Notes: generated by a model not told the origin, from the letters alone. 39,707 bases of DNA from Natronococcus jeotgali DSM 18795 (GCF_000337695.1 NZ_AOIA01000129.1:1-39707); one strand, 5' to 3'; positions 16,436 through 25,253 are shown, numbered from the stretch's first letter. Numbers and translations are program-made.

Positions 16436-18409
16436 TCAGATCGCGCCGTCGCTCTCCTCGAACAGTTCGCCGAGTACCGTTTTGAGGCCCTTCCTGAGGT
16501 GCTGGTGCATCGTCGGCGGCGAGACCTCCATCGCCTCCGCGATCTCCTCGCCCGTGCTCTCGCGGGGCCAGTCGAAGAAGCCGCTGTAGTAGGCGCGGCG
16601 CAGGGTCGCCAGCTGCCGCTCGGTGAGCCGACCCAACACGTCGTCGCGGCGTTCGGCGGCCGTCCTGACGGGGTGGTCGACCTCCCGGCGGGCCTCGAGT
16701 TCGGTCTCCTCGTAGACGTACTTCAGGGCCTCGGCGACCTCCCGGACGTCGGCGTCGCGGGGCACCTCGACCAGGACGGACGCGGAGCCGTCCTCGACGA
16801 CTATATCCCGGATCGTCGCGCCGTGGTGAAAGAGGGTCTGCACGCCCGAATCCCGCAATCTGATCTCGAGCGTACAGCGGTCGGGGCCGTCGTAGATGAG
16901 TCGACACTCCTCGATCGAGTCGTGGTTCTCGGCCTCCTCGAGGGCGGTCTCCCCGTCGAGTCCGTCGACGGTCAGGTACTGGAAGATTCGGCCGTCGGCG
17001 GTCGACCCGGCCCACTCCATCGATATCCTGCAGTCGTACTCCCTCGTGAGGTCGAACGAGAAGGAATCGCCGTCGTCGATTCGGAACTCGAGCTCGAGGA
17101 CGGTGTCGGAAAACAGCAGCTGGCGGTTCTTGACCGCGCTGATGGTAAACCCCGTCGTCTCCCCGAGCAGCTCGAACCCGCTTCGCTCGCTCTCGCTGAA
17201 GGTGTCGTTCCGGTTCGAGACCACCGCGAGGACGCCGTAGGTCGTCCCGCCGTGAACGATCGGGACGACGACGGCGGCGTCGATCCCGTCGGCACGGGCG
17301 GCCTCGCGGATCTCCTCGGGGACCGACTCGTCGCCGGGCACGTCGTCGATCGACTGGATCTCGCCGGTCGTGACCGCCCGCTGGGCCGGCCGCTGATCCC
17401 GCGGGTCGCAGTTCTCGACGGCCTCGAGGTAGTTCCGGGCGGTGCCGTCGCCGATTCGATAGGCGAGCTCCCCCTCCCCGGTGCGCTCGGCGATCCAGGC
17501 GCCGCAGTATAGCTCCGACTCGACCAGTTGCTCGCAGACCTTCCGCTCGATGGTCCCCTGGGTCGGCGCCTCCACGAGCGTCTCGATCACTTGCCGGACG
17601 ACCTGATTGATCCGGTTGACGGTCTCGAGTTGCTCCCGGCGGGACTGTAGCTCTCGCTCGCGCTCGGCCCGCTCCGTGATGTCCCTGGCCAGCCAGACGA
17701 CCGCGCGCTGTCCCCCGATCCGACCGTCGATCGGCACGATCCGGGCCTCGTACCGGCGCCGTCCCTCGGTCGTGTCGGCGCCGTACTCGATCGACTGGGT
17801 CGCGTCGGTTTCGATCGCGCGCTCGAGCGACGACTGCAGTCGCTCGGCGACGTCCTCGGGGAACACCGACTCGAGCGTCCGCCCGACGAGTCCGTCCGCG
17901 GGCGCCGTGTACAGCGCCGCCGCCTCGGGACGGACCTTCGACTCGAGGTACGTGCCGTCCTCGTCGATGACGAACGCCTCGTCGGGGAGCTCGTTCGCCA
18001 GGATGCGGTGGTACACCGCCGATTCGCCGATCGACGGGTCGGCGATCACCTCGACGATCCGGCTGGCCTTCGATTCGGGATCGTCCGCCGCGACGTATTC
18101 GGTCGCGCCCGCCCGCAGCGCGGCCGCCGCGGCGCGTTCGCTGCCCTCGGGCGGCGCGACGACGACCGGCGCCACCTGCAGCGCCGACTGCACGCCGTCG
18201 AGGACCGATCGGATCGTCGCCGGGCGATCGGACGCGAGGACGACTGCCGCGGGTTCCTCGCCGGCGGCCCCCCGAAGCGACTCGAGGGCCCGATCGGGCG
18301 GGATCGTCCGGACGCGAAGCGAGGAAGTCGTCTCGAGCGCCGTCGACAGTTCGCTCTCGGCGGACTCCGTGATCAGGGCGACCGTCGCGTCGATGGTTAC
18401 GTCTTGCAT
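16436..18409 (-). CDS. Bat-type sensor/transcription regulator (receiver-like, PAS, GAF, Bat-HTH)
   Basis: 657 aa, soluble. In order: a receiver-like domain with degenerate phosphoacceptor (about 1-120), a PAS domain (about 130-250, ANELPDEAFVIDEDGTYLES), a short coiled linker (TERAERERELQSRREQLE), a GAF domain (about 265-430), the bacterio-opsin-activator associated domain (about 440-590), and an HTH_10 DNA-binding domain (about 598-650, LTERQLATLRRAYYSGFF, EIAEAMEVSPPTMHQHLRKG). Such proteins sense redox, light or small ligands and act on transcription. It is tail to tail with hutH, 149 bp apart. A role in hut control is possible but not shown. Confidence 0.9.
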   Translation of the reverse strand: MQDVTIDATVALITESAESELSTALETTSSLRVRTIPPDRALESLRGAAGEEPAAVVLASDRPATIRSVLDGVQSALQVAPVVVAPPEGSERAAAAALRAGATEYVAADDPESKASRIVEVIADPSIGESAVYHRILANELPDEAFVIDEDGTYLESKVRPEAAALYTAPADGLVGRTLESVFPEDVAERLQSSLERAIETDATQSIEYGADTTEGRRRYEARIVPIDGRIGGQRAVVWLARDITERAERERELQSRREQLETVNRINQVVRQVIETLVEAPTQGTIERKVCEQLVESELYCGAWIAERTGEGELAYRIGDGTARNYLEAVENCDPRDQRPAQRAVTTGEIQSIDDVPGDESVPEEIREAARADGIDAAVVVPIVHGGTTYGVLAVVSNRNDTFSESERSGFELLGETTGFTISAVKNRQLLFSDTVLELEFRIDDGDSFSFDLTREYDCRISMEWAGSTADGRIFQYLTVDGLDGETALEEAENHDSIEECRLIYDGPDRCTLEIRLRDSGVQTLFHHGATIRDIVVEDGSASVLVEVPRDADVREVAEALKYVYEETELEARREVDHPVRTAAERRDDVLGRLTERQLATLRRAYYSGFFDWPRESTGEEIAEAMEVSPPTMHQHLRKGLKTVLGELFEESDGAI

Positions 18410-18578
18410 AGCGTCTCGAACCAGTTTCCGGCGGCCGTCCGCGCCGATCGGACTCCTTCGGGAACGTCACCGGCCACCGACGTAAGTGCTTGGCCATTCG
18501 CAGTACTCATATCCGGCGGTTGCCCCCCGGTCCGCGACCCGCCGCGAGAAAACGGTCCGTTCGAACGTCCCGCTCGCC

Positions 18579-18830
18579 TTAGATCTCTCCCTGCTCCTCG
18601 AGGTCCTCGAGGATGTCGTCGACGAGCGGTTCGGGCTCGTCGTAGGGGAAGTCCCCGCCGGTGGTCTTGGTGTTGAGTTCCATGGCCGTCATCGAGAAAT
18701 CGCCGGACTCGAACGTCGTTCCAGGTCCGTTCGGCAGGGCCGGAACGAGGTCCATCGGGCTCGAGACGGGGTAGTCTGCGCCTTTGAACGCGTCGATCAT
18801 CTGGTCGCGGAGTTCGGATTTGTCTGCCAT
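18579..18830 (-). CDS. MTH865-like family protein
   Basis: 83 aa, MADKSELRDQMIDAFKGADY at the N-terminus and SPMDLVPALPNGPGTTFESG in the middle. It matches the small archaeal MTH865-like fold (EF-hand-like helices, no known activity) as I recognise it. It has a strong TATA box about 26 nt upstream and is divergent from the ribbon-helix-helix gene at 18954. Confidence 0.8.
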   Translation of the reverse strand: MADKSELRDQMIDAFKGADYPVSSPMDLVPALPNGPGTTFESGDFSMTAMELNTKTTGGDFPYDEPEPLVDDILEDLEEQGEI

Positions 18831-18849
18831 CGCGTCCCCTAATTGCGGA

Positions 18850-18863
18850 TGATAAATAATAAA
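18850..18863 (-). promoter_or_regulatory. TATA box of the MTH865-like gene
   Basis: The minus strand reads TTATTATTTATC, centred 26 nt before the ATG at 18830. It is the most AT-rich spot in this part of the window, a typical strong leaderless promoter. Confidence 0.65.
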
Positions 18864-18920
18864 CCTGTTGTGAACTCCAAGCCGCGGGCGACCGGTTCGT
18901 TCTGCGCTCGAGGCCCGAAA

Positions 18921-18930
18921 CAGTAATAGG
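18921..18930 (+). promoter_or_regulatory. TATA-like box of the ribbon-helix-helix gene
   Basis: CAGTAATAGG is centred 26-28 nt before the ATG at 18954 but only about 13 nt before the ATG at 18939. It therefore favours the later start. Confidence 0.45.
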
Positions 18931-18953
18931 TCACCGCTATGAACAGTTCCGGT

Positions 18954-19313
18954 ATGGCGAAAGATACCGTCAGATATCCCGACGCGGTCGTCGACCAGAT
19001 CGACGGCCTCGTCGACGACGGTATGTTCGAGAGCAAGTCCGAGTTCTACCGCTTCTCCGCCGAGTACGTGCTCACGCTCGTCGATCCGGACCACGACGTC
19101 GAGACCTTCAACTTCGACGAGATCAAGGCCGAACTCGACATTCCCGAGGGCGACGACGGCGAATCGTTCTTCCTCGAGGCGGTCATCACCGTCCGCAAAC
19201 ACGGGCTCCGGGGCGAGTTCGAGGCCGCCGAGACGTTCATCGACGACCACTACGAGCCGACCGACCGGGAGAGTCTCGTCCTCGAGGAACTGCTTGGCAC
19301 CTACCGCGACTAG
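18954..19313 (+). CDS. Ribbon-helix-helix (CopG-like) regulator
   Basis: 119 aa from the ATG at 18954; an alternative ATG lies 15 bp upstream. Residues 1-45 ([20 protein letters not shown], then [14 protein letters not shown]) have the beta-strand plus two helices of a ribbon-helix-helix DNA-binding domain. The remaining about 70 residues are acidic and include [20 protein letters not shown], probably a ligand or oligomerisation part. Its stop overlaps the stop of the opposite-strand cobyric acid synthase gene in a shared CTAG. Target unknown. Confidence 0.8.
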   Translation: MAKDTVRYPDAVVDQIDGLVDDGMFESKSEFYRFSAEYVLTLVDPDHDVETFNFDEIKAELDIPEGDDGESFFLEAVITVRKHGLRGEFEAAETFIDDHYEPTDRESLVLEELLGTYRD

Positions 19314-20869
19314 TCGTCGAACGGCGCCCCCAGCGCCTCGAGATCGACGTTGTCCGCGACCAGCGACGCGGCCCGATCCGCCGGCCGCGCGTCGTCGCCC
19401 CCGCTCGAGTCGTCCGGGCGATCGATCCCCGCCGACGCCGCGACGGTCCCGAGAAACGCCTCCCGGACCGGCGCGGCGTCGAACAGGCCGTGGAGGTAGG
19501 TACCGAGGACCGTCCCGCGAGCCGCGCTCGTCTCGCCCAGCGGTCGGTCGACCGCCTCGAGCGCCCGGGTTCGGCCGGCGTGGATCTCGTAGCCTCGCGC
19601 GACGGCGCCGTCGGCGTCCGCGAGCAGCGGCGACGCCGAGCCGTCGACGGTCACGGCGTTCCGCTCGAGGCGCTTGTCGGGCTCGAAGCGCGTCTCGACC
19701 GGGAGCAGGCCCAATCCCTCGACGACGTCCTCGTCGCCGACCCCCTCGAGCGCGGCGTTGGTGATCCGCTCGCCCAGCAGCTGATAGCCGCCGCAGAGCC
19801 CGACGACCGGGCCCGAGAACCGCTCGAGGGCCGGACCGACGGCCGACGCCCGGAGCGCCCGCAGGTCGTCGACGGCGTTTTTCGTCCCCGGGAGGACGAC
19901 CGCGTCCGCGTCGGCCAGGGGATGGGGGTCCCCGTCCCCGCGCTCGAGGGGAACGAACTCGACGGCGACGCCCGGTGCGGTCGAAAGCGCCTCGAGGTCG
20001 GTCGCGTTCGAGAGCCGCGGCAGGCGAGGGACGGCGATCGTCAGCCGTCGCTGCGCGGGGACGCCGTCGGCGCCGAGGACGCCCCGTTCGCCGGGCCCGG
20101 GCAGGCCGACGCTGTCCTCCTCGGGCAGCCCCGGATCGTCGTAGGGGACCACGCCCAGGATCGGCACCCCGGTTCGCGATTCGATCTCCTCGATGCCGGG
20201 CTCGAGCAGCGCGGGGTCCCCGCGGAACTTGGTGATCGCGGCGCCGACGACCCGCTCGCGGATATCGTCGGGCAGCAGCTCGATCGTCCCGTAGAGGCTC
20301 GCAAAGGCTCCGCCGCGCTCGATGTCGACCAGCAGGAGGACGTCGGCGTCGGCGAAGCGGGCCGTCTCGAGGTTCGCCAGATCCCGATCGCGGAGGTTGA
20401 TCTCGGCGATGCTGCCGGCGCCCTCGGCGACGATCACCTCGTGGTCGGCCGCGAGCCGACGGTAGGCGTCGACGGCGGCCCCGCGGGCCTCGCGCCAGTG
20501 CTCCTCGTAGTAGCTGCCCGCGGGAACGTGCTCGCGGGCCCGACCCCCGACGACGAGCTGGCTCTCGCCGTCGCCGCGGGGCTTGAGCAGGACGGGGTTG
20601 CAGTCGGTCGTCGGTGCGATTCTGGCCGCTCGAGCCTGGACGAACTGGGAGACGCCGATCTCTCCCCAGCGGTCGTTCCCGTCGCTCGTCCCGTCCGGGT
20701 CGTCGCTCGCTTCCGGACGGACCGCGACGCGGGCGTTGTTGCTCATGTTCTGTGCCTTGTACGGCGCGACCGAGACGCCCCGGTCGGCCAGATATCGGCA
20801 GAGGCCAGCGACCACGGTCGACTTGCCGATGTGGCTCGCGGTGCCGGCGACCAGAAGGGTCCGCGTCAT
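19310..20869 (-). CDS. cobQ: Cobyric acid synthase
   Basis: 519 aa, cytoplasmic. It amidates four side chains of adenosyl-cobyrinate diamide using glutamine and ATP in cobamide synthesis. The N-terminal dethiobiotin-synthetase-like ATPase domain has the P-loop [10 protein letters not shown] (about 9-18) with [12 protein letters not shown], and [11 protein letters not shown]. The C-terminal glutamine amidotransferase domain carries the nucleophile in [12 protein letters not shown] and the His in YLHGLFD. A second cobamide gene (cobO) lies 1.4 kb upstream on the same strand, separated by two unrelated genes. The name CbiP is equally valid. Confidence 0.95.
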   Translation of the reverse strand: MTRTLLVAGTASHIGKSTVVAGLCRYLADRGVSVAPYKAQNMSNNARVAVRPEASDDPDGTSDGNDRWGEIGVSQFVQARAARIAPTTDCNPVLLKPRGDGESQLVVGGRAREHVPAGSYYEEHWREARGAAVDAYRRLAADHEVIVAEGAGSIAEINLRDRDLANLETARFADADVLLLVDIERGGAFASLYGTIELLPDDIRERVVGAAITKFRGDPALLEPGIEEIESRTGVPILGVVPYDDPGLPEEDSVGLPGPGERGVLGADGVPAQRRLTIAVPRLPRLSNATDLEALSTAPGVAVEFVPLERGDGDPHPLADADAVVLPGTKNAVDDLRALRASAVGPALERFSGPVVGLCGGYQLLGERITNAALEGVGDEDVVEGLGLLPVETRFEPDKRLERNAVTVDGSASPLLADADGAVARGYEIHAGRTRALEAVDRPLGETSAARGTVLGTYLHGLFDAAPVREAFLGTVAASAGIDRPDDSSGGDDARPADRAASLVADNVDLEALGAPFDD

Positions 20870-20917
20870 CGCCCCGAACTCGAGCGGGGCGGGGTATCGT
20901 CCTGTCGGTTCCAGCGA

Positions 20918-21136
20918 TTACTCCTCGCCGTCCTCGTCGGCCTCCCCGCGGTGCCCACTGTCGTCGAAGGTAACCTCCTCCTCCGGATGTGGTTCGATGT
21001 GACTCAGGATCTCGTGGGGGACGTAGCCGATGTTGTACCCCTCCTCGTCGTGGAGGACGACGCCGCGTTCGTACTCCCGGAAGTCGAAGCAGTTGATCTC
21101 CTCGTAGGCGTTGCCCGGTTTGTAGACGACCTTCAT
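20918..21136 (-). CDS. Small acidic protein of unknown function
   Basis: 72 aa, MKVVYKPGNAYEEINCFDFR then EGYNIGYVPHEILSHIEPHP, ending in a run of acidic residues. There is one Cys and several His, and no recognised domain. Even codon use and the haloarchaeal acidic tail support a real gene. It lies 48 bp upstream of cobQ on the same strand and might be co-transcribed with it. Confidence 0.65.
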   Translation of the reverse strand: MKVVYKPGNAYEEINCFDFREYERGVVLHDEEGYNIGYVPHEILSHIEPHPEEEVTFDDSGHRGEADEDGEE

Positions 21137-21306
21137 ACGTCCCGCGTCGTACCCGTTTCGGGTTTTCCCTGCCCTTGCAGGCGAAAGGCGGCCTCAGCGC
21201 TCCTGACAGGTTCTCGAGGCGATAGAATCGCGTTCGTGACGACGACCGACAGACCTGCGACTCGAGCGGGTCGTCGATCGACTGAACTCGTGACCGTCGT
21301 CTCGGT

Positions 21307-22197
21307 TCAGGCCTCGAGGAACGACTCGACCTCCTCCAGTAGCTGCTCGCGGTCGTCGATAAGCGGCGAGTGGCCACAGCCCGCCAGTTCGACGAACGTC
21401 GCCGTCTCGCCCAGATCCGCGAGCGTCTCCTCGATCATCGCCTCGGAGATCACCAGGTCGTCCTCGCCCCGCAGGACGAGCGTGTCGGCCTCGATGTCGG
21501 CTGCACGTCCGGAGCCCTCCGTAACGCCGTTGTGTTCGTCGCTCACGTTGAACCGGGTGAGCGCGTAGTCGACGTCGACGAGGTTTCGCTGGGTGAACAT
21601 GTCAGCGACGTACTCGTCGTATCGCTCCGGGTCGGGCCGTTCGTTGACGTAGATGAGCTGGTTCCAGATCGCCTTCATCGTCGCCGCATCCTCCCGCTCG
21701 TGGGCCTCGAGGACGGGCGCGACCTGGACGGGATCTCGCGCGATCTCCTCGCGGGTCGTCAGCACCTCGTCGGTCGGATTCCCCCGCTCGTCCTTTCGGT
21801 AGATCGGGTAGCCGCGCGTGCTGGCGGGCGCGAGCAGGACGAGCTTGCGGACCCGATCGGGGCGGGCCGCGGCGTACTCCATCGCGACCCCGCCGCCGGT
21901 GGACCACCCCCAGAGGTGGAACCGCTCGAGGCCGAGTTCGTCGACGAACAGCGCCAGATCCTCGGCGAGGTCCGCGAGCGAGTCGATCGGCTCCTCGTAG
22001 CTCGACTCGCCGAACCCGCGCATGTCCATCGCGTACAGCGCGTAGCGGTCGGCCATCGCCTCGAGGACGACATCCCAGTGTTTCGAGGAGGTCATGTTCC
22101 CGTGGAGGAGGACCGCCGGGACCGACCCGCCCTCGCGTTCGCGGTAGCCGATCGTCTCGCCGGTCGGCAGATCGACGGTCTCGAGCGCGACTGTCAT
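21307..22197 (-). CDS. Alpha/beta hydrolase (serine nucleophile)
   Basis: 296 aa. The oxyanion loop is LLHGNMTSS (30-38), the nucleophile elbow is WGWSTGGG with Ser99, the acid is in RGEDDLVI, and the catalytic His276 is in GCGHSPLID. A lid region spans about 125-215. It belongs to the broad esterase/lipase/C-C hydrolase group; substrate unknown. It is leaderless with a TATA-like ACATAAG about 26 nt upstream, and has no signal peptide. Confidence 0.85.
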   Translation of the reverse strand: MTVALETVDLPTGETIGYREREGGSVPAVLLHGNMTSSKHWDVVLEAMADRYALYAMDMRGFGESSYEEPIDSLADLAEDLALFVDELGLERFHLWGWSTGGGVAMEYAAARPDRVRKLVLLAPASTRGYPIYRKDERGNPTDEVLTTREEIARDPVQVAPVLEAHEREDAATMKAIWNQLIYVNERPDPERYDEYVADMFTQRNLVDVDYALTRFNVSDEHNGVTEGSGRAADIEADTLVLRGEDDLVISEAMIEETLADLGETATFVELAGCGHSPLIDDREQLLEEVESFLEA

Positions 22198-22220
22198 ACC
22201 CCGTTACTGTACGATCAGCA

Positions 22221-22227
22221 ACATAAG
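22221..22227 (-). promoter_or_regulatory. TATA-like box of the alpha/beta hydrolase gene
   Basis: The minus strand reads CTTATGT, 24-30 nt before the ATG at 22197. Confidence 0.4.
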
Positions 22228-22267
22228 TCCACGGGCGGTACTCGCGGCGGAGGGCGGCGGAGAACGC

Positions 22268-22960
22268 TCAGTACTCCGTTCCCCGCCGCGCACGCTGGCC
22301 CGCGTCGATCGGGTGTTTCACCTTCCGGACGTTCGTGATCAGGTCCGCGCGGTCCTCGAGGTAGGTCGGCTCGGCGTGGCTCCCCGACAGCACCAGCTCG
22401 AGGTCGTCGGGTTTGGCGTCGAGCAGCCCGAGGACGTCGTCCTCGGCGAGCAGCCCCTGGTCGACCGCGTACAGCACCTCGTCGAGGACCAGCAGGTGGA
22501 CTCCCTCCTCGGGGTCCGCGTCGAGGTCGATCGGCGCCGAGAGGTCCGCCTCGTCGGCCGCCGCGAGCAGTTCGCTGGCGCGCTCGAGGCCCGCCTCGGC
22601 CTCGGCCTCGTGGTCGGCCTCGTCGCTGCCGTCGGCCATCCCGTGCCAGCCGTAGTGGCCGAGGTTCTCGTAGCTCATCCCCGGTAAGGCGGCGATGGCG
22701 TTGTACTCCCCGCGGACGGCCTCGACGCTCGAGGCGCCGCCTTTCATGAACTGCAGCAGGTGGACCCGGTAGCCGTGGCCGGCCGCACGCATCCCCATGC
22801 CGAGCGTCGCGGTCGTCTTCCCCTTCCCGTCGCCCCACCAGACCTGGACGAGTCCGAACGACTCGGGCGCCGCGGGTTCGATGCGCTCGGCTTCGGGCGT
22901 TCGGCCCTCGCCGGGCGTGTTCTCGAGGACGTCGGCGTTCGCGGATCGATCGTCGCTCAT
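22268..22960 (-). CDS. cobO: Cob(I)alamin adenosyltransferase (CobO/BtuR type)
   Basis: 230 aa. It transfers the adenosyl group of ATP to cob(I)alamin or a cobamide precursor. After an acidic N-terminal extension of about 32 residues the P-loop GDGKGKTTATLGMGMRAAGH appears, with LLQFMKGG, the Walker-B-like LLVLDEVLYAVDQGLL and LVLSGSHAEP, then the family ending VKHPIDAGQRARRGTEY. A halophilic acidic insertion lies near 105-135. There is no SD; the gene is probably leaderless, divergent from the winged-helix gene at 23056. Confidence 0.94.
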   Translation of the reverse strand: MSDDRSANADVLENTPGEGRTPEAERIEPAAPESFGLVQVWWGDGKGKTTATLGMGMRAAGHGYRVHLLQFMKGGASSVEAVRGEYNAIAALPGMSYENLGHYGWHGMADGSDEADHEAEAEAGLERASELLAAADEADLSAPIDLDADPEEGVHLLVLDEVLYAVDQGLLAEDDVLGLLDAKPDDLELVLSGSHAEPTYLEDRADLITNVRKVKHPIDAGQRARRGTEY

Positions 22961-22981
22961 GCGGGAGAGGTATTCCGCCGA

Positions 22982-22991
22982 CTACATGTAG
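22982..22991. promoter_or_regulatory. Palindrome in the cobO promoter
   Basis: CTACATGTAG is a perfect 10-bp palindrome 22-31 nt upstream of the cobO ATG, at the TATA position. It could be the TATA element itself or an overlapping operator, and lies in the 95-bp divergent gap shared with the winged-helix gene. Confidence 0.35.
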
Positions 22992-23055
22992 CTACCCCAT
23001 CCCAGGGTCGACCAAACGTGTCTTTAGGCTCCGTTCCCAACCCGCGTGTACTCGT

Positions 23056-23412
23056 ATGCCACTCGAGTTCTCCTCGTCGGACGACGCCCCCGCCCGCGAG
23101 CACGTCTTCGGTGCGTTGACCGACGAGGCGTGTCGGGAGATCATCGCGGCGCTCGAGGAACCCCTGACCGTCGAGGAGACGGCCGAGGTGACCGAGCGCC
23201 CGCTCTCGACGACCTACCGGAAACTCGACCGACTGACCGAGGCCGGACTGGTCAGGGAGACGGCCAGCGTCGGCCGGTGTCGACGCGAGAAATCCCGCTA
23301 CGTCGCCGACTTCGAGCGGGTCGCGATCGCCCTCGACGACGACCGATCGATCCGGGTCGACGTCGACGGCTCGAGCGATCCGCTGGTCGGCCTCTGGACG
23401 CAGGACTCCTGA
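23056..23412 (+). CDS. ArsR-like winged-helix regulator
   Basis: 118 aa. Residues 12-75 form a winged helix: HVFGALTDEACREIIAALEE, then LTVEETAEVTERPLSTTYRK and LDRLTEAGLVRET. The C-terminus carries beta strands and a YVADFERVAI segment typical of haloarchaeal transcription regulators of this size. It is divergent from cobO and convergent with the ABC ATPase. The effector is unknown; sharing the cobO promoter gap makes cobO a candidate target. Confidence 0.78.
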   Translation: MPLEFSSSDDAPAREHVFGALTDEACREIIAALEEPLTVEETAEVTERPLSTTYRKLDRLTEAGLVRETASVGRCRREKSRYVADFERVAIALDDDRSIRVDVDGSSDPLVGLWTQDS

Positions 23413-23435
23413 CGGTCTCTCCGTTCTCGCGGCGC

Positions 23436-24188
23436 TCAGCGACCGTCGGAGACGACGCGACCGTCCCGGAGTTCGACCGCGCGGTCGGTCACCGCCAGGG
23501 TTTCGGCGTCGTGAGAGGCGACCAGCATCGCCCGTTTCCGACCGATCTCGGTCAGCAACTCGAGGACCCGCCGACCGGTCGCCGTATCGAGTTCGCCGGT
23601 CGGCTCGTCGGCGACGATCACGTCGGGGTCGGTCGCCAGCGCGCGGGCGATCGCGACGCGCTGTCGCTCGCCCCCGCTTAACTCCCCCGGCAGGTGGCCG
23701 ATCCGATCGTCCAGCCCGACGCGCTCGAGCAGCGTCGTCGCCCGCTCTCGGCGCCGCTTCTTCGGTACTCCGGCCTGAACCAGCGGGAGCGCGACGTTCG
23801 CCCGCGCGGACAGCGAGGGGAGGAGGTGGAACCGCTGGAAGACGATCCCGATCCGCTCGCGGCGCAGGCGGGTTCGCTCGCGGTCCGACAGCGCGGTCAG
23901 GTCGGCGCCCTCGACCGTCACCGTCCCCGCCGTCGGCACCAGTAGTCCGGCGACGGCGTGGAGGATCGTCGACTTCCCGCTCCCGCTCGGTCCCTCGAGG
24001 CCGACGATCTCGCCGGCCCCGATCGCGAGCGAGACCTCCTCGAGGGCCGTCACCGCCCGCTCCGACCGCGAGCGGAGCCCGCCGTCGGTGCCGTACCGGT
24101 GGGTCACGCTCGAGAGTCGAACCGGGGTCGATCCGCGCTCGCCCGGCCGAGTCGCCGCCGTCCGAACCGCGCGGTTGCGTGTCGTCAC
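23436..24188 (-). CDS. ABC transporter ATP-binding protein (LolD/MacB type)
   Basis: 250 aa from GTG. Walker A is GPSGSGKST, the Q-loop is VFQRFHLLPSLSARANVALP, the signature is LSGGERQRVAIARAL, and Walker B is VIVADEPTGELD, followed by the switch His in SHDAETL. Sequence style matches ATPases that pair with FtsX-like (MacB/LolCE) permeases. No permease gene is adjacent on either side in this window, so its partner must be encoded elsewhere. The first about 22 residues are poorly conserved and the true start may be internal. Confidence 0.9.
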   Translation of the reverse strand: MTTRNRAVRTAATRPGERGSTPVRLSSVTHRYGTDGGLRSRSERAVTALEEVSLAIGAGEIVGLEGPSGSGKSTILHAVAGLLVPTAGTVTVEGADLTALSDRERTRLRRERIGIVFQRFHLLPSLSARANVALPLVQAGVPKKRRRERATTLLERVGLDDRIGHLPGELSGGERQRVAIARALATDPDVIVADEPTGELDTATGRRVLELLTEIGRKRAMLVASHDAETLAVTDRAVELRDGRVVSDGR

Positions 24189-24366
24189 GTGGATCTACGA
24201 CGAGCGACGGCGCCGGTGCTCATTGTTTCGGACCCGTTTCGCATCGTAGGAGCGGGTTTACCGCGAAGCAGCCACGCGGCGTCTCCGCGACCCGACCGAG
24301 TCGGCGCCGAAGGGAGAGCCTACGATCGGTCGAACTGCGACGGCTCGCCGGAGACCGCGGACGACG

Positions 24367-24810
24367 CTACGGGCTGTAGTCCGGCGACTGCACTTCGATC
24401 GTCTCCGAGACGTTGTCGAGCTGTTCGCCGATCGTCGCCACGAGGTCGTCGAGCGTGACGATCCCCGTCAGCGTCCCGTCGTCGTCGACGACCGGGAACC
24501 GGCGGGCGTTGTACTCTTCGATCGCTCGCGAGACTTCGATCGCTCGCGAGACTTCGATCGCCGCGTCGTCCTCCCGTAGCGTCGCGGGATCGGCGGTCAT
24601 CGCGTCCTCGACCGAGACCGAACCCACGTCGTCGTTGTTGGGGATCGCGAGGGCGACGTCGCGGTCGGTGACGATTCCGACCGGTTCCTCGCCCTCGGTG
24701 ACGACGACGGCGCCGACGTTCTCCTCGGCGAACCGCTCGGCGACCGTCTCGAGGTCGTCGTCTGGCTGTACCGTTACGACGTCTTCCGGACCGAGTTCGC
24801 CGACTGGCAT
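24367..24810 (-). CDS. CBS-domain pair protein with an in-frame 18-bp duplication
   Basis: 147 aa. CBS domain 1 is about 5-60 (VGAVVVTEGEEPVGIVTDRD) and CBS domain 2 about 75-137 (RRFPVVDDDGTLTGIVTLDD). Paired CBS domains bind adenine nucleotides and regulate or sense energy state. In the linker helix leading into CBS 2 the six residues IEVSRA occur twice in tandem, matching an exact 18-bp DNA duplication. This should lengthen the helix by more than one turn and may change domain packing. Partner unknown. Confidence 0.88.
   Translation of the reverse strand: MPVGELGPEDVVTVQPDDDLETVAERFAEENVGAVVVTEGEEPVGIVTDRDVALAIPNNDDVGSVSVEDAMTADPATLREDDAAIEVSRAIEVSRAIEEYNARRFPVVDDDGTLTGIVTLDDLVATIGEQLDNVSETIEVQSPDYSP
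24520..24555. repeat. Exact 18-bp tandem duplication inside the CBS gene
   Basis: GATCGCTCGCGAGACTTC occurs at 24520-24537 and again at 24538-24555 without change. Identity of the copies, including third codon positions, suggests a recent event. Confidence 0.9.
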
Positions 24811-24969
24811 ACGGGTCGGTCGACGCCGCGCACCCTTGTGACGGTACGGCCTTCGAGTGAGCGCAGACGACGCCCACCTGCGGGTACGCCGGCTGCGGGA
24901 CGGTTTTGCGGACCGCGGGCCGGAGGCTGCGGGGGGAGCGCTTACGGTGGGCGGGCGCCTAGTCGAACC

Positions 24970-25209
24970 ATGCGAGTCCCAAAGCAGCTCCGAGACGGTC
25001 ACACCGACGACGCGGTCGTCCGCCAGACCGAGGCCGAGGACGGGAGCGTGATCACCGTCGACTTCGGCTCCGACGCCGCCGACATGGCCGTCGACGTCGT
25101 CGACGATCGGGTGCTGGTCGTCATGGACGACCGGCAGTTCGAGTTCGAACTGCCCGCGGGCGCCAGCGAGGTTACGGCCAACAACGGAATCCTGACGATC
25201 TCCGAGTAG
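24970..25209 (+). CDS. Small acidic protein, possibly Hsp20-like
   Basis: 79 aa: MRVPKQLRDGHTDDAVVRQT at the start, then ITVDFGSD, VDVVDDRVLVVMDDRQFEFE, and LPAGASEVTANNGILTISE at the end. The string of short beta strands and the closing NGILTI resemble the alpha-crystallin/Hsp20 fold (consensus NGVLTI), but the protein is shorter than a normal sHSP. It is a stand-alone gene; a chaperone-like role is only a suggestion. Confidence 0.72.
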   Translation: MRVPKQLRDGHTDDAVVRQTEAEDGSVITVDFGSDAADMAVDVVDDRVLVVMDDRQFEFELPAGASEVTANNGILTISE

Positions 25210-25253
25210 CGAACCGTCCCGGAGTCGGCTCACCGGGACCGTCCCCACACTTT

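Noticed and set aside
18579-21377. 932-residue open frame on the minus strand
   Set aside because: Only its last 83 residues (MTH865-like) are real; the rest is a shadow of cobQ in another frame, with Arg/Gly-rich composition.
24246-24327. 8-bp inverted pair ATCGTAGG/CCTACGAT between the ABC and CBS genes
   Set aside because: Arms are about 65 bp apart and short; expected by chance in a GC-rich genome.
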